A stretch of DNA of 64,000 nucleotides from Carboxylicivirga longa (GTDB lineage: Bacteria; Bacteroidota; Bacteroidia; Bacteroidales; Marinilabiliaceae). Shown piece by piece: positions 1 through 9,300 of the stretch. Below the pieces are notes generated by a model. That model was not told where the DNA came from. It did no database searches and saw only the letters and a list, made by a program, of their open reading frames with translations. The stretch covers positions 14,050-78,049 of the forward strand of contig NZ_JBNGOZ010000023.1 of NCBI RefSeq assembly GCF_050589825.1, read 5' to 3'. A program made the translations under genes and the position numbers. Within the stretch, counting starts at the first letter, position 1. Each line of letters opens with the position of its first letter.

Positions 1-161
1 AACAAAAAAAAAATGGCAACAACACGCAATACATCACAATCATTTACCCTTTCAGTGGCCACAAACCACCAAAGGTAAAGGCTGCCTTTACTACTACTTC
101 GGAAGGAAAGCAGCAAGTTGAGATAGTGGTAAATAAAGAAAAACACCGGTTAGAAATATAA
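1..161 (+). CDS. C-terminal end of an upstream gene, possibly a heparinase II/III-type lyase (partial)
   Basis: An open frame enters from the left edge of the window and stops at TAA 159-161, giving about 52 residues. The readable end contains 'YITIIYPFSGHKPPKV' and finishes in KHRLEI. Short beta-strand tails with an I/LYP(F/Y) motif are common at the C-terminus of heparinase II/III-like lyases (PL12/PL15/PL21), which are all-beta there, but the fragment is too short to assign a family. It ends only 6 bases before the GH88 start, so it is probably the preceding gene of the same operon. That the frame is coding is likely; the lyase label is a guess from tail similarity and context. Confidence 0.5.
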   Translation, partial: QKKNGNNTQYITIIYPFSGHKPPKVKAAFTTTSEGKQQVEIVVNKEKHRLEI

Positions 162-167
162 GATACA

Positions 168-1400
168 ATGAATAAAAGCTTGAAACATTATTTACTGGTA
201 TTGCTTATCGTAATTCTCTGCACACCGCAATCGTCTAATGCACAAGGCCTCTGTAAGGAGGAGGCCCCTGGATGGGTGCACAAGGCCTTTGATGTAATCG
301 AAAAACAGGCCGATGGCATGCTAAAAGAGGTGAAAAGAACACAGTTAACACCGCGCTCAATAGAACGGGGTTTACGTCCATCAAAAGACTGGACAAGTGG
401 ATTTTACCCTGGTATCCTTTGGTATTTATACGAATACACCGGTAAAGCTCATTGGCAAAAAGAAGCTGCCACGGTTACAGCCTATCTGGAAAAAGAGCAA
501 TACAGTAATCATGATCACGACATCGGGTTTCGTATTTATTGCAGCTATGGCAATGGTTACCTGTTAACCGGCGAAGAGCAATATAAGGCAGCAGTGGTGA
601 ATGCCGCAAAGGCACTCTGCACACGTTTCAGCGAAAAAACACAAAGCATTATGTCGTGGAACCCCAACAAAGAACGCGACTGGAAATATCCGGTTATCAT
701 CGATAACATGATGAATCTGGAACTGCTGTTTGAAGCCACTCGTTTTTCTGGCGACCAGTCATTTACTGACATCGCCACTAAGCATGCATTGCAGACTATG
801 AAATTTCATTATCGTGCTGATTATTCATGTCCACATGTGGTGGATTACGATGCCGAAACAGGCGCTTTTCGGCGCATGGACTATAACAATGGTTTCAGCG
901 ATCCGAAAACGGCAGCCTGGAGTCGGGGCCAATCCTGGGGCTTATATGGTTTTACATTAATGTTCCGCGAAACAGGAGAAGCACAATATCTCAGCTTTGC
1001 AGAAAACATTGCTGAGTTTTTATTGAGTCATCCGAACATGCCGGAAGACATGGTGCCCTACTGGGATTACCATGCACCTAAAATACCAACCATGCGCGAT
1101 GCATCAGCAGCGGCCATTATGGCATCTGCCTTGTTGGAATTAAGCACTTACACTGATAATGGCAAGCGTTACTATAAAGCAGCCGAGAAAATTCTGACCA
1201 GCTTATCGTCTGAGCAATACCTGGCACAACCAGGCACCAATGGTCATTTCGTTATCAAGCATGCCACTGGCAATTACTTGAATGGCAGCGAGGTAGATGG
1301 TACATTAATTTATGCCGATTACTATTATGCCGAGGCCCTGCTTCGTTATATCAAGCTGAATAATAACCAATCGCTTTTCTCGTATGATCCACGTCAGTAA
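168..1400 (+). CDS. Unsaturated glucuronyl hydrolase, GH88 family (secreted)
   Basis: A 410-residue GH88-type enzyme, close to the usual length plus a signal peptide (hydrophobic stretch at residues 8-19, cleavage near 25). GH88 enzymes hydrate and remove the 4,5-unsaturated uronic acid left at the non-reducing end by polysaccharide lyases. The two catalytic aspartates of the family can be placed: D118 in 'HDIGF' and D179 in 'IDNMMNLE'. Other family marks are 'DWTSGFYPG' (residues 74-82), 'SRGQSWGLYG' and 'RDASAAAI'. The start lies 6 bases after the previous stop. The end overlaps the sulfatase start by 17 bases, so translation is probably coupled. The product is expected in the periplasm, acting after the lyases of the cluster. 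The family call is firm; the exact disaccharide preference is unknown. Confidence 0.93.
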   Translation: MNKSLKHYLLVLLIVILCTPQSSNAQGLCKEEAPGWVHKAFDVIEKQADGMLKEVKRTQLTPRSIERGLRPSKDWTSGFYPGILWYLYEYTGKAHWQKEAATVTAYLEKEQYSNHDHDIGFRIYCSYGNGYLLTGEEQYKAAVVNAAKALCTRFSEKTQSIMSWNPNKERDWKYPVIIDNMMNLELLFEATRFSGDQSFTDIATKHALQTMKFHYRADYSCPHVVDYDAETGAFRRMDYNNGFSDPKTAAWSRGQSWGLYGFTLMFRETGEAQYLSFAENIAEFLLSHPNMPEDMVPYWDYHAPKIPTMRDASAAAIMASALLELSTYTDNGKRYYKAAEKILTSLSSEQYLAQPGTNGHFVIKHATGNYLNGSEVDGTLIYADYYYAEALLRYIKLNNNQSLFSYDPRQ

Positions 1401-2790
1401 ACACTTCATATCTGCGTTCTGCCTGGTTATAAGCCTGCTAAATGGTATAGATCTAGCTATGGCAAAAGCACCGGTAAACAAGAATAAACCCAACATCATT
1501 ATTTTATTTGCCGATGATTTAGGGTATGGCGATTTAGCTTGTTACGGCTCAAAGGGGATTAAAACACCGCACCTCGATCAGATGGCAGAGGATGGCATGC
1601 GCTTCACTGATTTTTATGTGTCTGCCGCATCCTGCACGCCATCGCGCGCTTCACTGATGACGGGTGTTTATGCTGCCAGGATTGGGCTGGAAAAAGTAGT
1701 GGATGATTTATCGACGACCGGTTTAAGCGCAGCTGAATTAACCATTGCCGACTACCTGAAACAAGATGGGTACAAAACCGCCATATTTGGAAAATGGCAC
1801 CTGGGACACCACCCAGAGTTTATGCCCCGTCAGCATGGCTTCGATGAGTTCTTTGGTATTCCCTATTCGATGGATATGTGGCCATTTCACCCAAAACCAT
1901 CACATCACTACCCGGCCATTCCGCTTTACCACAACGAAGAGGTGATAGAGTATAATCCGAATGTTAATACACTCACACAGCGCTTAACACACAAAACCAT
2001 CGACTTTATTAAATCACATAAAGACCAGCCCTTTTTTGTGTATGTGCCATACCCTCTGCCCCATGTACCATTGGGTGCTTCTGAGCAATTCAGAGGTAAA
2101 TCAAAAGCCGGTTTATACGGCGATGCAGTCATGGAGATCGACTGGTCAGCAGGGCAGATAGTAAAAGTGCTTAAAGATTTAAAAATCGAAGAGAACACAT
2201 TGCTGCTCTTCTCGTCCGATAACGGGCCTTGGCTATCCTACGGTAATCATGGGGGCAGTGCTGGTCAGCTCAGAGAAGGTAAAGGCACCACTTTCGATGG
2301 GGGCCATCGGGTACCCTTTATTGCACAAATGCCAGGCACCATCCCTGCTGGCTCTACCTGTAGGGAGCTGGCATCAACGCTCGATCTGTTACCAACAATT
2401 TTGGAAATAACCAATCAAACACTGCATCAACCGGTTGATGGCAAGAGCATTTATCCACTACTCACCACCCCATTAGCCAACACGCCTTACGAAGCCTTCT
2501 TTTTTATGAATGGTCGCCGTGTAGAAGCTATCAGGGCCGGTAAGTGGAAATTACATGTACCGCATCGCTACCGTATTGTGGAAACACCTGGACACGATGG
2601 ACAACCAGGTAACCAAAATAACCACGGCGGTTCCATCGGCCTGGCACTTTACAATATTGAAAAAGATAAGGCGGAAAAAAACAATGTGGCCCAGCAACAT
2701 CCAGATGTAGTTAAGCGATTGACACAGCTTATACTGGATTTCGAATACGACATACTAAAAAACAGCAGGGCAGCTGGTTCTGTAAAATAA
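1384..2790 (+). CDS. S1-family sulfatase (arylsulfatase A / GalNAc-6-sulfatase-like)
   Basis: A 468-residue formylglycine-dependent S1 sulfatase. The maturation motif C-T-P-S-R is at residues 84-88; C84 would be converted to formylglycine. Metal-binding aspartates are visible at 'FADDLGYGD' (D44-D45) and 'SSDNGPW', and 'GKWHLG' supplies a substrate-side Lys/His. The N-terminus (residues 1-28) looks like a signal peptide ending near 'AMAKA', so the enzyme is exported. The chosen ATG overlaps the GH88 gene by 17 bases; the next in-frame ATG would remove most of the signal peptide. The overall pattern resembles exo-sulfatases such as GalNAc-6-sulfatases, but the S1 subfamily and sulfate position cannot be fixed by eye. 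In this operon it probably desulfates the oligosaccharides released by the lyases. Confidence 0.9.
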   Translation: MIHVSKHFISAFCLVISLLNGIDLAMAKAPVNKNKPNIIILFADDLGYGDLACYGSKGIKTPHLDQMAEDGMRFTDFYVSAASCTPSRASLMTGVYAARIGLEKVVDDLSTTGLSAAELTIADYLKQDGYKTAIFGKWHLGHHPEFMPRQHGFDEFFGIPYSMDMWPFHPKPSHHYPAIPLYHNEEVIEYNPNVNTLTQRLTHKTIDFIKSHKDQPFFVYVPYPLPHVPLGASEQFRGKSKAGLYGDAVMEIDWSAGQIVKVLKDLKIEENTLLLFSSDNGPWLSYGNHGGSAGQLREGKGTTFDGGHRVPFIAQMPGTIPAGSTCRELASTLDLLPTILEITNQTLHQPVDGKSIYPLLTTPLANTPYEAFFFMNGRRVEAIRAGKWKLHVPHRYRIVETPGHDGQPGNQNNHGGSIGLALYNIEKDKAEKNNVAQQHPDVVKRLTQLILDFEYDILKNSRAAGSVK

Positions 2791-2794
2791 GGAT

Positions 2795-4387
2795 ATGGTC
2801 AATATTAAATTTTCACATACTAGATTGATACAGGTGGTTTGTATTGTTTGCCTGGCAGCCATTCACTTTGGCTGCCGGCAAAGTAATACGACAATTCAGC
2901 AGCCCAACATCATTTTTATCATGTCTGATGATCATGCTACCAATGCCATCTCAGCCTATGGTTCGCATTTAGCAGAGGTAGCGCCAACTCCCAATATCGA
3001 TAGACTGGCCAAGGAAGGGGTTTTGTTGACGAACTGTTATGCCAATAATTCTATTTGCACGCCCAGCCGGGCAAGCATATTAACCGGACAATACAGTCAT
3101 ACTAATGGAGTACGTACCCTTAGTGATCAACTGGACACAGCGACAGTGCACATTGCGCATCATTTACGCCGCGGGGGCTACAGAACTGCCCTCATCGGTA
3201 AGTGGCACCTTCACTCCGAACCACAAGGTTTTGACTATTGGAACGTATTGCCCGACCAGGGGTTATATTTCAATCCTGAATTTATAGAAAAAGGCCTTGA
3301 CGAAAATACGGACTTCCATCACCGACAAGTGCAAACTCACGAAGGGTATGTCAGCGATGTGATTACAGACCTTTCGCTTAATTGGCTAAAGGAGCAACCC
3401 AAAGACAAGCCGTTTATGCTAATGATGCATCATAAAGCTCCTCATGCCTTATGGGAATATCACCCTAAATATAAAGACTTGTTTGATGGCATTGAGATAC
3501 CTGAGCCAACTTCGCTCTTTGAAGATATGAGTCACCGCTCTATAGCTACACGCGAAGTAGGCAATACTTTAATGCGATTAGCCAAGCGAATGAGCGGACA
3601 AATAAAAGTTTCGTCTGTGCACGATTATAGTGAATGGCCAACCGGTAAGCTTCATATTGAAGGCCTAAGTGAGAAGGAAGTGGTTAAGGCCACTTATCAA
3701 AAGTACCTGAAAGACTACCTCCGCACCGTAGCATCGGTGGATGAAAGCGTTGGGCGTATTATTGATTATCTGGATGAGAACGGTTTGACTGACAATACCA
3801 TTGTCATCTACACATCCGACCAGGGTATGTTCCTTGGCGAACATCAATACCTTGATAAACGCTGGATTTTTGAGGAAGCAATCAAGATGCCGTTTCTGAT
3901 GCGCTATCCTGGTTCTTTAAAACCAAAAACAGAAATAAAGGAGCTGATATCGAACGTTGACTTTGCACCTACCTTACTTGATTTCGCAGGCATTGAAGTA
4001 CCGGAAGAAATGCAAGGCCGAAGTTTTAAACCTTTACTTGAAGGTCAGGCCATTCACAACTGGCCAACGGCAGTTTATTACCGTTACTGGATGCACCGTT
4101 CAACTACACCTGCTCACTATGGTATCCGCACTAATGATTATAAACTGATTTTCTACTATGCACTCAACCTGGATGCCAATAATTACGGGCATCCGGATTC
4201 GACGCCCGGATGGGAACTATATGATTTAAGAAACGATCCTCTGGAAATGAATAATGTGTATCACCAACCAGAATATCAGGACGTAATTACTGAGTTAAAA
4301 AAGCAGCTAAGCCAGATGAAAGCAAAAATTGGCGATACCGACAATCAGTATACTGAGTTAAAACAACGATTGAATACAACTAAATAA
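2795..4387 (+). CDS. S1-family sulfatase, second copy (probable lipoprotein)
   Basis: A 530-residue S1 sulfatase with the formylglycine motif C-T-P-S-R at residues 88-92, metal aspartates in 'MSDDH' (D45, D46), 'GKWHLH', and a C-terminal 'TSDQGMFLGEH' site. The 'DQG...LGEH' form is typical of the iduronate-2-sulfatase/choline-sulfatase-like branch, whereas the preceding gene has a 'DNG' site, so the two probably differ in specificity. The N-terminus has a hydrophobic stretch ending in 'HFGC' (C27), a plausible but non-canonical lipobox. It starts 4 bases after the previous stop, clearly in the same operon. An expanded middle region (about residues 150-320) may shape the active-site pocket. 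Sulfatase identity is firm; the substrate is inferred from context as a sulfated glycosaminoglycan-like glycan. Confidence 0.9.
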   Translation: MVNIKFSHTRLIQVVCIVCLAAIHFGCRQSNTTIQQPNIIFIMSDDHATNAISAYGSHLAEVAPTPNIDRLAKEGVLLTNCYANNSICTPSRASILTGQYSHTNGVRTLSDQLDTATVHIAHHLRRGGYRTALIGKWHLHSEPQGFDYWNVLPDQGLYFNPEFIEKGLDENTDFHHRQVQTHEGYVSDVITDLSLNWLKEQPKDKPFMLMMHHKAPHALWEYHPKYKDLFDGIEIPEPTSLFEDMSHRSIATREVGNTLMRLAKRMSGQIKVSSVHDYSEWPTGKLHIEGLSEKEVVKATYQKYLKDYLRTVASVDESVGRIIDYLDENGLTDNTIVIYTSDQGMFLGEHQYLDKRWIFEEAIKMPFLMRYPGSLKPKTEIKELISNVDFAPTLLDFAGIEVPEEMQGRSFKPLLEGQAIHNWPTAVYYRYWMHRSTTPAHYGIRTNDYKLIFYYALNLDANNYGHPDSTPGWELYDLRNDPLEMNNVYHQPEYQDVITELKKQLSQMKAKIGDTDNQYTELKQRLNTTK

Positions 4388-4395
4388 TTAACACA

Positions 4396-4950
4396 ATGAA
4401 AAACTTTAGAAAACTAGCAATTGCAATCGGCTGTCTGGTGATGACGATAAATGCCATGGCACAAGATGCTAAAACCTTACCGTATAAAGCTGCCTGGGCA
4501 ACCGATCTTGAAGACTGGCAGGTAATTGACAATAAATACCAATCAAAAACCTGGCAATGGAAGAGTGCGGAAACATTGACGATTACTGATAGTAAACGTG
4601 CTAACGACGACTGGTTAATCTCACCAGCCATCAACTGTTCTGGTAAAGGTGCTAAAAAGGTATGGCTAAACGCCGCTTGGAACAAAGCACAATCATCCAA
4701 CATAAGCCTTTACTATTCAACCAATTTTGAAGGCAATGTAGAGGCGGCAGAATGGATCTTAATAGAAGAAAATATCATTCCGGATTCACACCCTTTTGGA
4801 TTTAAATGGGCGGCGTATTACACATATAGTAAAAAGCTAAAATTTAGTGCCCCGAAGGTACATTTTGCCATCCGCTATCAACCTCATAACGAGGCGGGAG
4901 AAAGGCAAAACGAAATCCGCATTCGTCGCTTTAAAGTACTTGGGAAATAA
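4396..4950 (+). CDS. Secreted single jelly-roll protein (choice-of-anchor J-like)
   Basis: A 184-residue protein with a clear signal peptide (MKNFRKLAIAIGCLVMTINA, cleavage near 22) and one beta-sandwich domain. Its sequence is visibly homologous to the second domain of the next gene: both share 'LEDW', 'DDWLISP', 'QSSNISLYYST', 'ENIIPD' and 'NEIRI'. The 'W(L/I)(V/I)SP' motif is characteristic of choice-of-anchor J / cleaved-adhesin MAM-like domains, which are often carbohydrate- or protein-binding. It has no catalytic motif and no T9SS tail, so it should stay in the periplasm unless otherwise anchored. It lies 8 bases after the sulfatase in the same operon. The function is not known; a role in binding the target glycan is an inference. 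Confidence 0.75.
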   Translation: MKNFRKLAIAIGCLVMTINAMAQDAKTLPYKAAWATDLEDWQVIDNKYQSKTWQWKSAETLTITDSKRANDDWLISPAINCSGKGAKKVWLNAAWNKAQSSNISLYYSTNFEGNVEAAEWILIEENIIPDSHPFGFKWAAYYTYSKKLKFSAPKVHFAIRYQPHNEAGERQNEIRIRRFKVLGK

Positions 4951-4978
4951 ACTTAAATCTTAAATTAAATCTATTATT

Positions 4979-6319
4979 ATGAAAACAATTACCAAAGTTA
5001 AACAACTTTTAGTGCTTGCAGTAATCGTCGCAAGCACAATGGGTGTAAGCCATGCCCAAACAACCATGTACAGTACCAACTGGAATGATGGCTATGAAAA
5101 CTGGATGGTAAGCAGTGCTACCTCAGGAACAGTTCAGTGGGATAACAGAGGGGGCGGTGATGGCATTCAGGCCACCAACACACAAGATACACAAAGTGAA
5201 GAATGGATCGTATCACCTGAATTTGATTTTTCAAATGGTTCAACTTTTACCTTAAGTTTTGTTGCAGCTCAGGCCGATAATGGGTCACCAGCGGGTAAAT
5301 TAGATGTGTACTATACCGAAAACTGGGGGAGCGATGGAACCGGCGCTACCTGGACTTCTTTAGAATTAGATATAACTAATGGCTATTCAGTAGGCTGGAA
5401 TGGTGGAGCGGGTTATGTGTCTTCATCATATGTAATGCCAAGTACTTCAGCAACCGTACGTATTGCATTTAAGTACACTTCAGAGGGATGGACCGACCCG
5501 AACAATACTCCCGAGGACAACACAGATGATGAGAATCGCAATCGCATTCGTGTCAAAGACCTAACGCTTACAACATCTGGTTCCGTTACCGAATGGCCTT
5601 TACCATATGCAGCAGCATGGGCAAATGATTTGGAAGATTGGACTGTCGTTAGTAATGTTCATGCAACAAAAGAATGGGCTTATAAGGCGGCAGCAACAGT
5701 GTTTATGACTGATGGAAAAAGAGACCAGGATGATTGGCTTATTTCACCAAAAGTAATATGCTCGAGTTCAAAACAAAAACAAATTTCATTCTTAGCTGGC
5801 TGGAAAAACTTCCAATCTTCAAATATTTCACTTTATTATTCGACTGATTATGATGGCGACCAGGCTGCTGCCACCTGGATTAAGATAAGTGAGAATATTA
5901 TTCCAGATACACATGGTTTTGGTTTTGCTACTTCTTTATTATACAGCTATAGCCATACAATGGACTTACAAGCCGATGCCGTAACTTTTGCCATTCAATA
6001 TGCACCGTATAAAGCATATGGTGATAGCCAAAATGAAATCCGCATCAAAAATTTTAAAGTGGAAGAAGCCACACCTACTAACCTAAATGACAAGGAGCTT
6101 TTAGCTGTTGAAGTTTATCCAAACCCAACTCGCGACATGCTCAATATTAGTATTGATGGTAAGGCGCATGCAGAGATTTACAATTTAGCTGGCCAGCTGG
6201 TTAAAAAGGCACCTATCAACAACAAGCAAGTTAATGTGTCGGAGCTAACTGTTGGACAGTACATTATCATGGTAAAACAAGACGAAAAAGTTTCTGTTAC
6301 CAAATTCATAAAAAAGTAA
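4979..6319 (+). CDS. T9SS-exported protein with two choice-of-anchor J-like domains
   Basis: A 446-residue protein: signal peptide (about 1-26), a first jelly-roll domain (about 28-200, containing 'EEWIVSPEFDFS'), a second jelly-roll (about 205-365, containing 'DDWLISPKV'), and a C-terminal T9SS sorting domain (about 370-446) with 'VEVYPNPTRDMLNI' and 'GQYIIMV'. The second domain is a close paralogue of the whole preceding protein, pointing to duplication. The sorting domain predicts export through the type IX system to the cell surface or medium. No enzymatic motif is seen. Being inside a lyase/sulfatase operon, it is a candidate surface glycan-binding or adhesion protein; that role is inferred. 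A hairpin terminator follows directly. Confidence 0.8.
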   Translation: MKTITKVKQLLVLAVIVASTMGVSHAQTTMYSTNWNDGYENWMVSSATSGTVQWDNRGGGDGIQATNTQDTQSEEWIVSPEFDFSNGSTFTLSFVAAQADNGSPAGKLDVYYTENWGSDGTGATWTSLELDITNGYSVGWNGGAGYVSSSYVMPSTSATVRIAFKYTSEGWTDPNNTPEDNTDDENRNRIRVKDLTLTTSGSVTEWPLPYAAAWANDLEDWTVVSNVHATKEWAYKAAATVFMTDGKRDQDDWLISPKVICSSSKQKQISFLAGWKNFQSSNISLYYSTDYDGDQAAATWIKISENIIPDTHGFGFATSLLYSYSHTMDLQADAVTFAIQYAPYKAYGDSQNEIRIKNFKVEEATPTNLNDKELLAVEVYPNPTRDMLNISIDGKAHAEIYNLAGQLVKKAPINNKQVNVSELTVGQYIIMVKQDEKVSVTKFIKK

Positions 6320-6336
6320 ATAATCAACAATGAGAA

Positions 6337-6370
6337 AAAGGCTTCCCCAAAGGGAGGCCTTTGCTCTTTT
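6337..6370 (+). terminator. Intra-operon hairpin terminator
   Basis: The sequence forms a 9-bp stem (6339-6347 with 6352-6360, one G-U pair, loop CAAA), flanked by AAAA on the left and TTGCTCTTTT on the right. That is a reasonable rho-independent terminator. It sits 18 bases after the anchor-J gene and just before the NHL-lyase gene, so it may attenuate transcription between the two halves of the + strand block. Confidence 0.6.
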
Positions 6371-6376
6371 AACAAG

Positions 6377-9300
6377 ATGCGTATGAAACGAAGTGCCTTG
6401 ATATTTATAATCATCCTTTCCGCATTCACCTCTGTATCGGTATTATCGCAGGAATACAACTACCTATCCACCTTATCGCAACGCTCCAAACCCGGGCGAC
6501 TCAAATTAGATAACTCAGGTGCTTTGTTTGTTACTCATCCACTCGCACACCAGGTGTTAAAAATAGCCATAGCCGATGGCAGCCTGCTGGCTGAAATAGG
6601 TGAAGCCAATACAGCTGGAAATACCAATACCCTGCTGAATAATCCTTCCGATGTTGATATTGATGAATCAGGCAACATCTACATTGCCGATAAAGGCAAC
6701 CAGCGAATTGTTAAATACGATGCCTCCCATGCCTACATAGGAGAGATAGCGCTCTCTCTCAAAGCACCTGAAAGCATTACCATTGGACCTGATGGTAAAC
6801 TATACATCTGCTACTCCGGTGATGAAAAAGGTTTACTCATTTACAATGGTACCTCATTAGAAAGTACCATCACCACCTTATCAACCGATAAGTTTCGCGA
6901 CCCTAAAAAAGTAAGGTTTACTGCCAATGGCCAACTGTATATAGTAGACCGAAATACTGGTCTTATAAAAGTTTCTTCCTTCGCAGGCAATCAGGCCGTT
7001 GTCAGCCAAATTATTAAAAAAGAAAATGGTTCAGCCATTATTGTTAAAAATGAAGACTGCGCTTTTTCTTCGCAAGGTTCTTTAATAGTAACCAGTAACG
7101 AAGACAAGGTAACAGCCGGTTTATATCAAGGCTTGTACCGTTTTAACGTGCAAGGAGTGTTTGTTGATCGAATAGGTACAACGGGCGCCAGCAGCAACAA
7201 CAATGGTTTTAATGCCCCTGTTGGCATTGATATTGACAACCACGACAATCTATACATCGCCGATTACAATAATAACCGCATACAGGTGTGGCAAGCAACC
7301 GACATACAAGCCCCCCACTTTCTATCCTTTAAATTAAACAACAATACAACGCAAGAGGTTAACTTTTCCTTGTCTTTGAATGAAACAGGCATGGTGTATG
7401 GACTTATTCAGGAAGCGACACTTTCGCCCCCTGAAGTTGCGCAAATCATCAACCCGGCACCAGGCGATATTGCCTTTAGCCTTAACTACACAACGCCACT
7501 CGAACCATTATCTCATAAGCAAACAGACCTCTTGGAAGGTAAAAACTATTGCATTTACTACGTTGCTGTAGACGATGCAGGCAATACCTCTGAACGAAAG
7601 GCTTCGGAATCTTTTTCAACTGCTGCGCATATTAAGCACTTAATTAACACAGCTAAAGAATCAAACCAGGTTCAGCTATTATTAAATGCCTCCCTAAGCG
7701 GCCAGGTCTGGTACGTTGTAGAACCCTATACCGGACAAGCACCTGGCTACGAAACCGGTGAACAAATAAAAAATGCACCATCCAGTTTAAACATCCCCTA
7801 TCCTACGGCAACCACTGATTACACTTTTGACATAACGGGTTTAACGGCCGCATCAAACTATCGCATCTCATTATATATCGAAGACGGAAGTGGTCTTTCA
7901 ACACCCGTAAAGCATTATATTTTCAGCACCTTCAACACCTTTGAAACCATGCTGAATAACTACCGCCAATGGTGTGTTGGCAATGCCTCGGCCGACTACA
8001 GCGAATCCTTACTTTTTGCTCGTTACCAGGCGATATATGCAAGCGGAGAATTAGCAATAGCTAACTTACCCAGTTACGATGTGAATAACCCGGGAGAAAC
8101 ATATGATTTAGTTAATAACCGCGACCACATCAATCACATACGGGAATTAATCCGAGAAACCTTATTTCCACTGGCTTTGCTTTACAATGTGCCAGGCCCG
8201 GTGAATGAACCTAATCCGTATTTTAAAAATCCAGCCACAGAGCAACAATTAATCGATTTATTCAACTACCTGATTTCCCGCGGATTTACTGAAGGTTGTA
8301 AGAGTGAATTCAAAGGTGGTGGTGTCTATCTAGGCCTCACCGGTTACTTTTATGCCGCTATGCTGATGAAGCAAGAACTGGATAAAGCCAATCTATTGGA
8401 AATGGTTAGCAAAAATATGCAATGGTGGACCCGCTGGAATTTAATTGAACTCACGACTCAACCCTGGACTTACGAACAAAAATCCGCATTAAAGCAAGCC
8501 GATTTTGTCAGAACATTCTACAATAACCACTTGATGACCATATTAACAATGCCCGATTCAGAATTAGATAAACCAGCCCAAATGTCTTTGCTGGCTGATG
8601 TGTACAACGAGGCCTGTGAAATATCGTATGGCTGGGGTGGTTTTATTAAACCCGACTATACCGGTTATCATCACCACGGCATTTGGGGCAACGCCTACAT
8701 TACAGAAGCCCTACACGTAACTGCGCAAATGAGCATGATTGTAAAAGAGACACCTTATGCATTTAGCTCTTCAGCTATTGATAACTTAAGCCAGGCCATG
8801 CTTGCCTATCGCTTTTATTGTAACACATACGATAATCCAATTGGAATTAGCGGACGATTCCCCACCAACCAAGGCGATTTGTTGCTGCACACACCAGCCT
8901 TTGCTTACCTGGTTGAAACAAATAATGGCAACTTTAACGCAGAACTGAAAAGGGCCTTTAAACGACTGATGAATGCACCACAAAATCATCTACTAAACAC
9001 CCTGGCGACAGATGTAAAATCATCTATCCAATTTAGAGGTGGTCTGGGGGGCTTGCAACAAAGCATTCTATTGGCTTCTAACACAAATACTGAAACAGCA
9101 CCAGAAGGCAACCGTGTATTTCCCTATGGCAACATGCAAATTCATCGCCGTAATAATTGGATGGTAAGTGTAAAAGGGTTTAGCAAATATGTGTGGGACT
9201 ACGAAAGCAACGGCGAACAAAACTGGTTTGGGCGCAATCAGTCCGCAGGGGCCTTAGAGGTTTTCGCCTCTACAGATCCGGAATCGGGAACTGTAACTGC

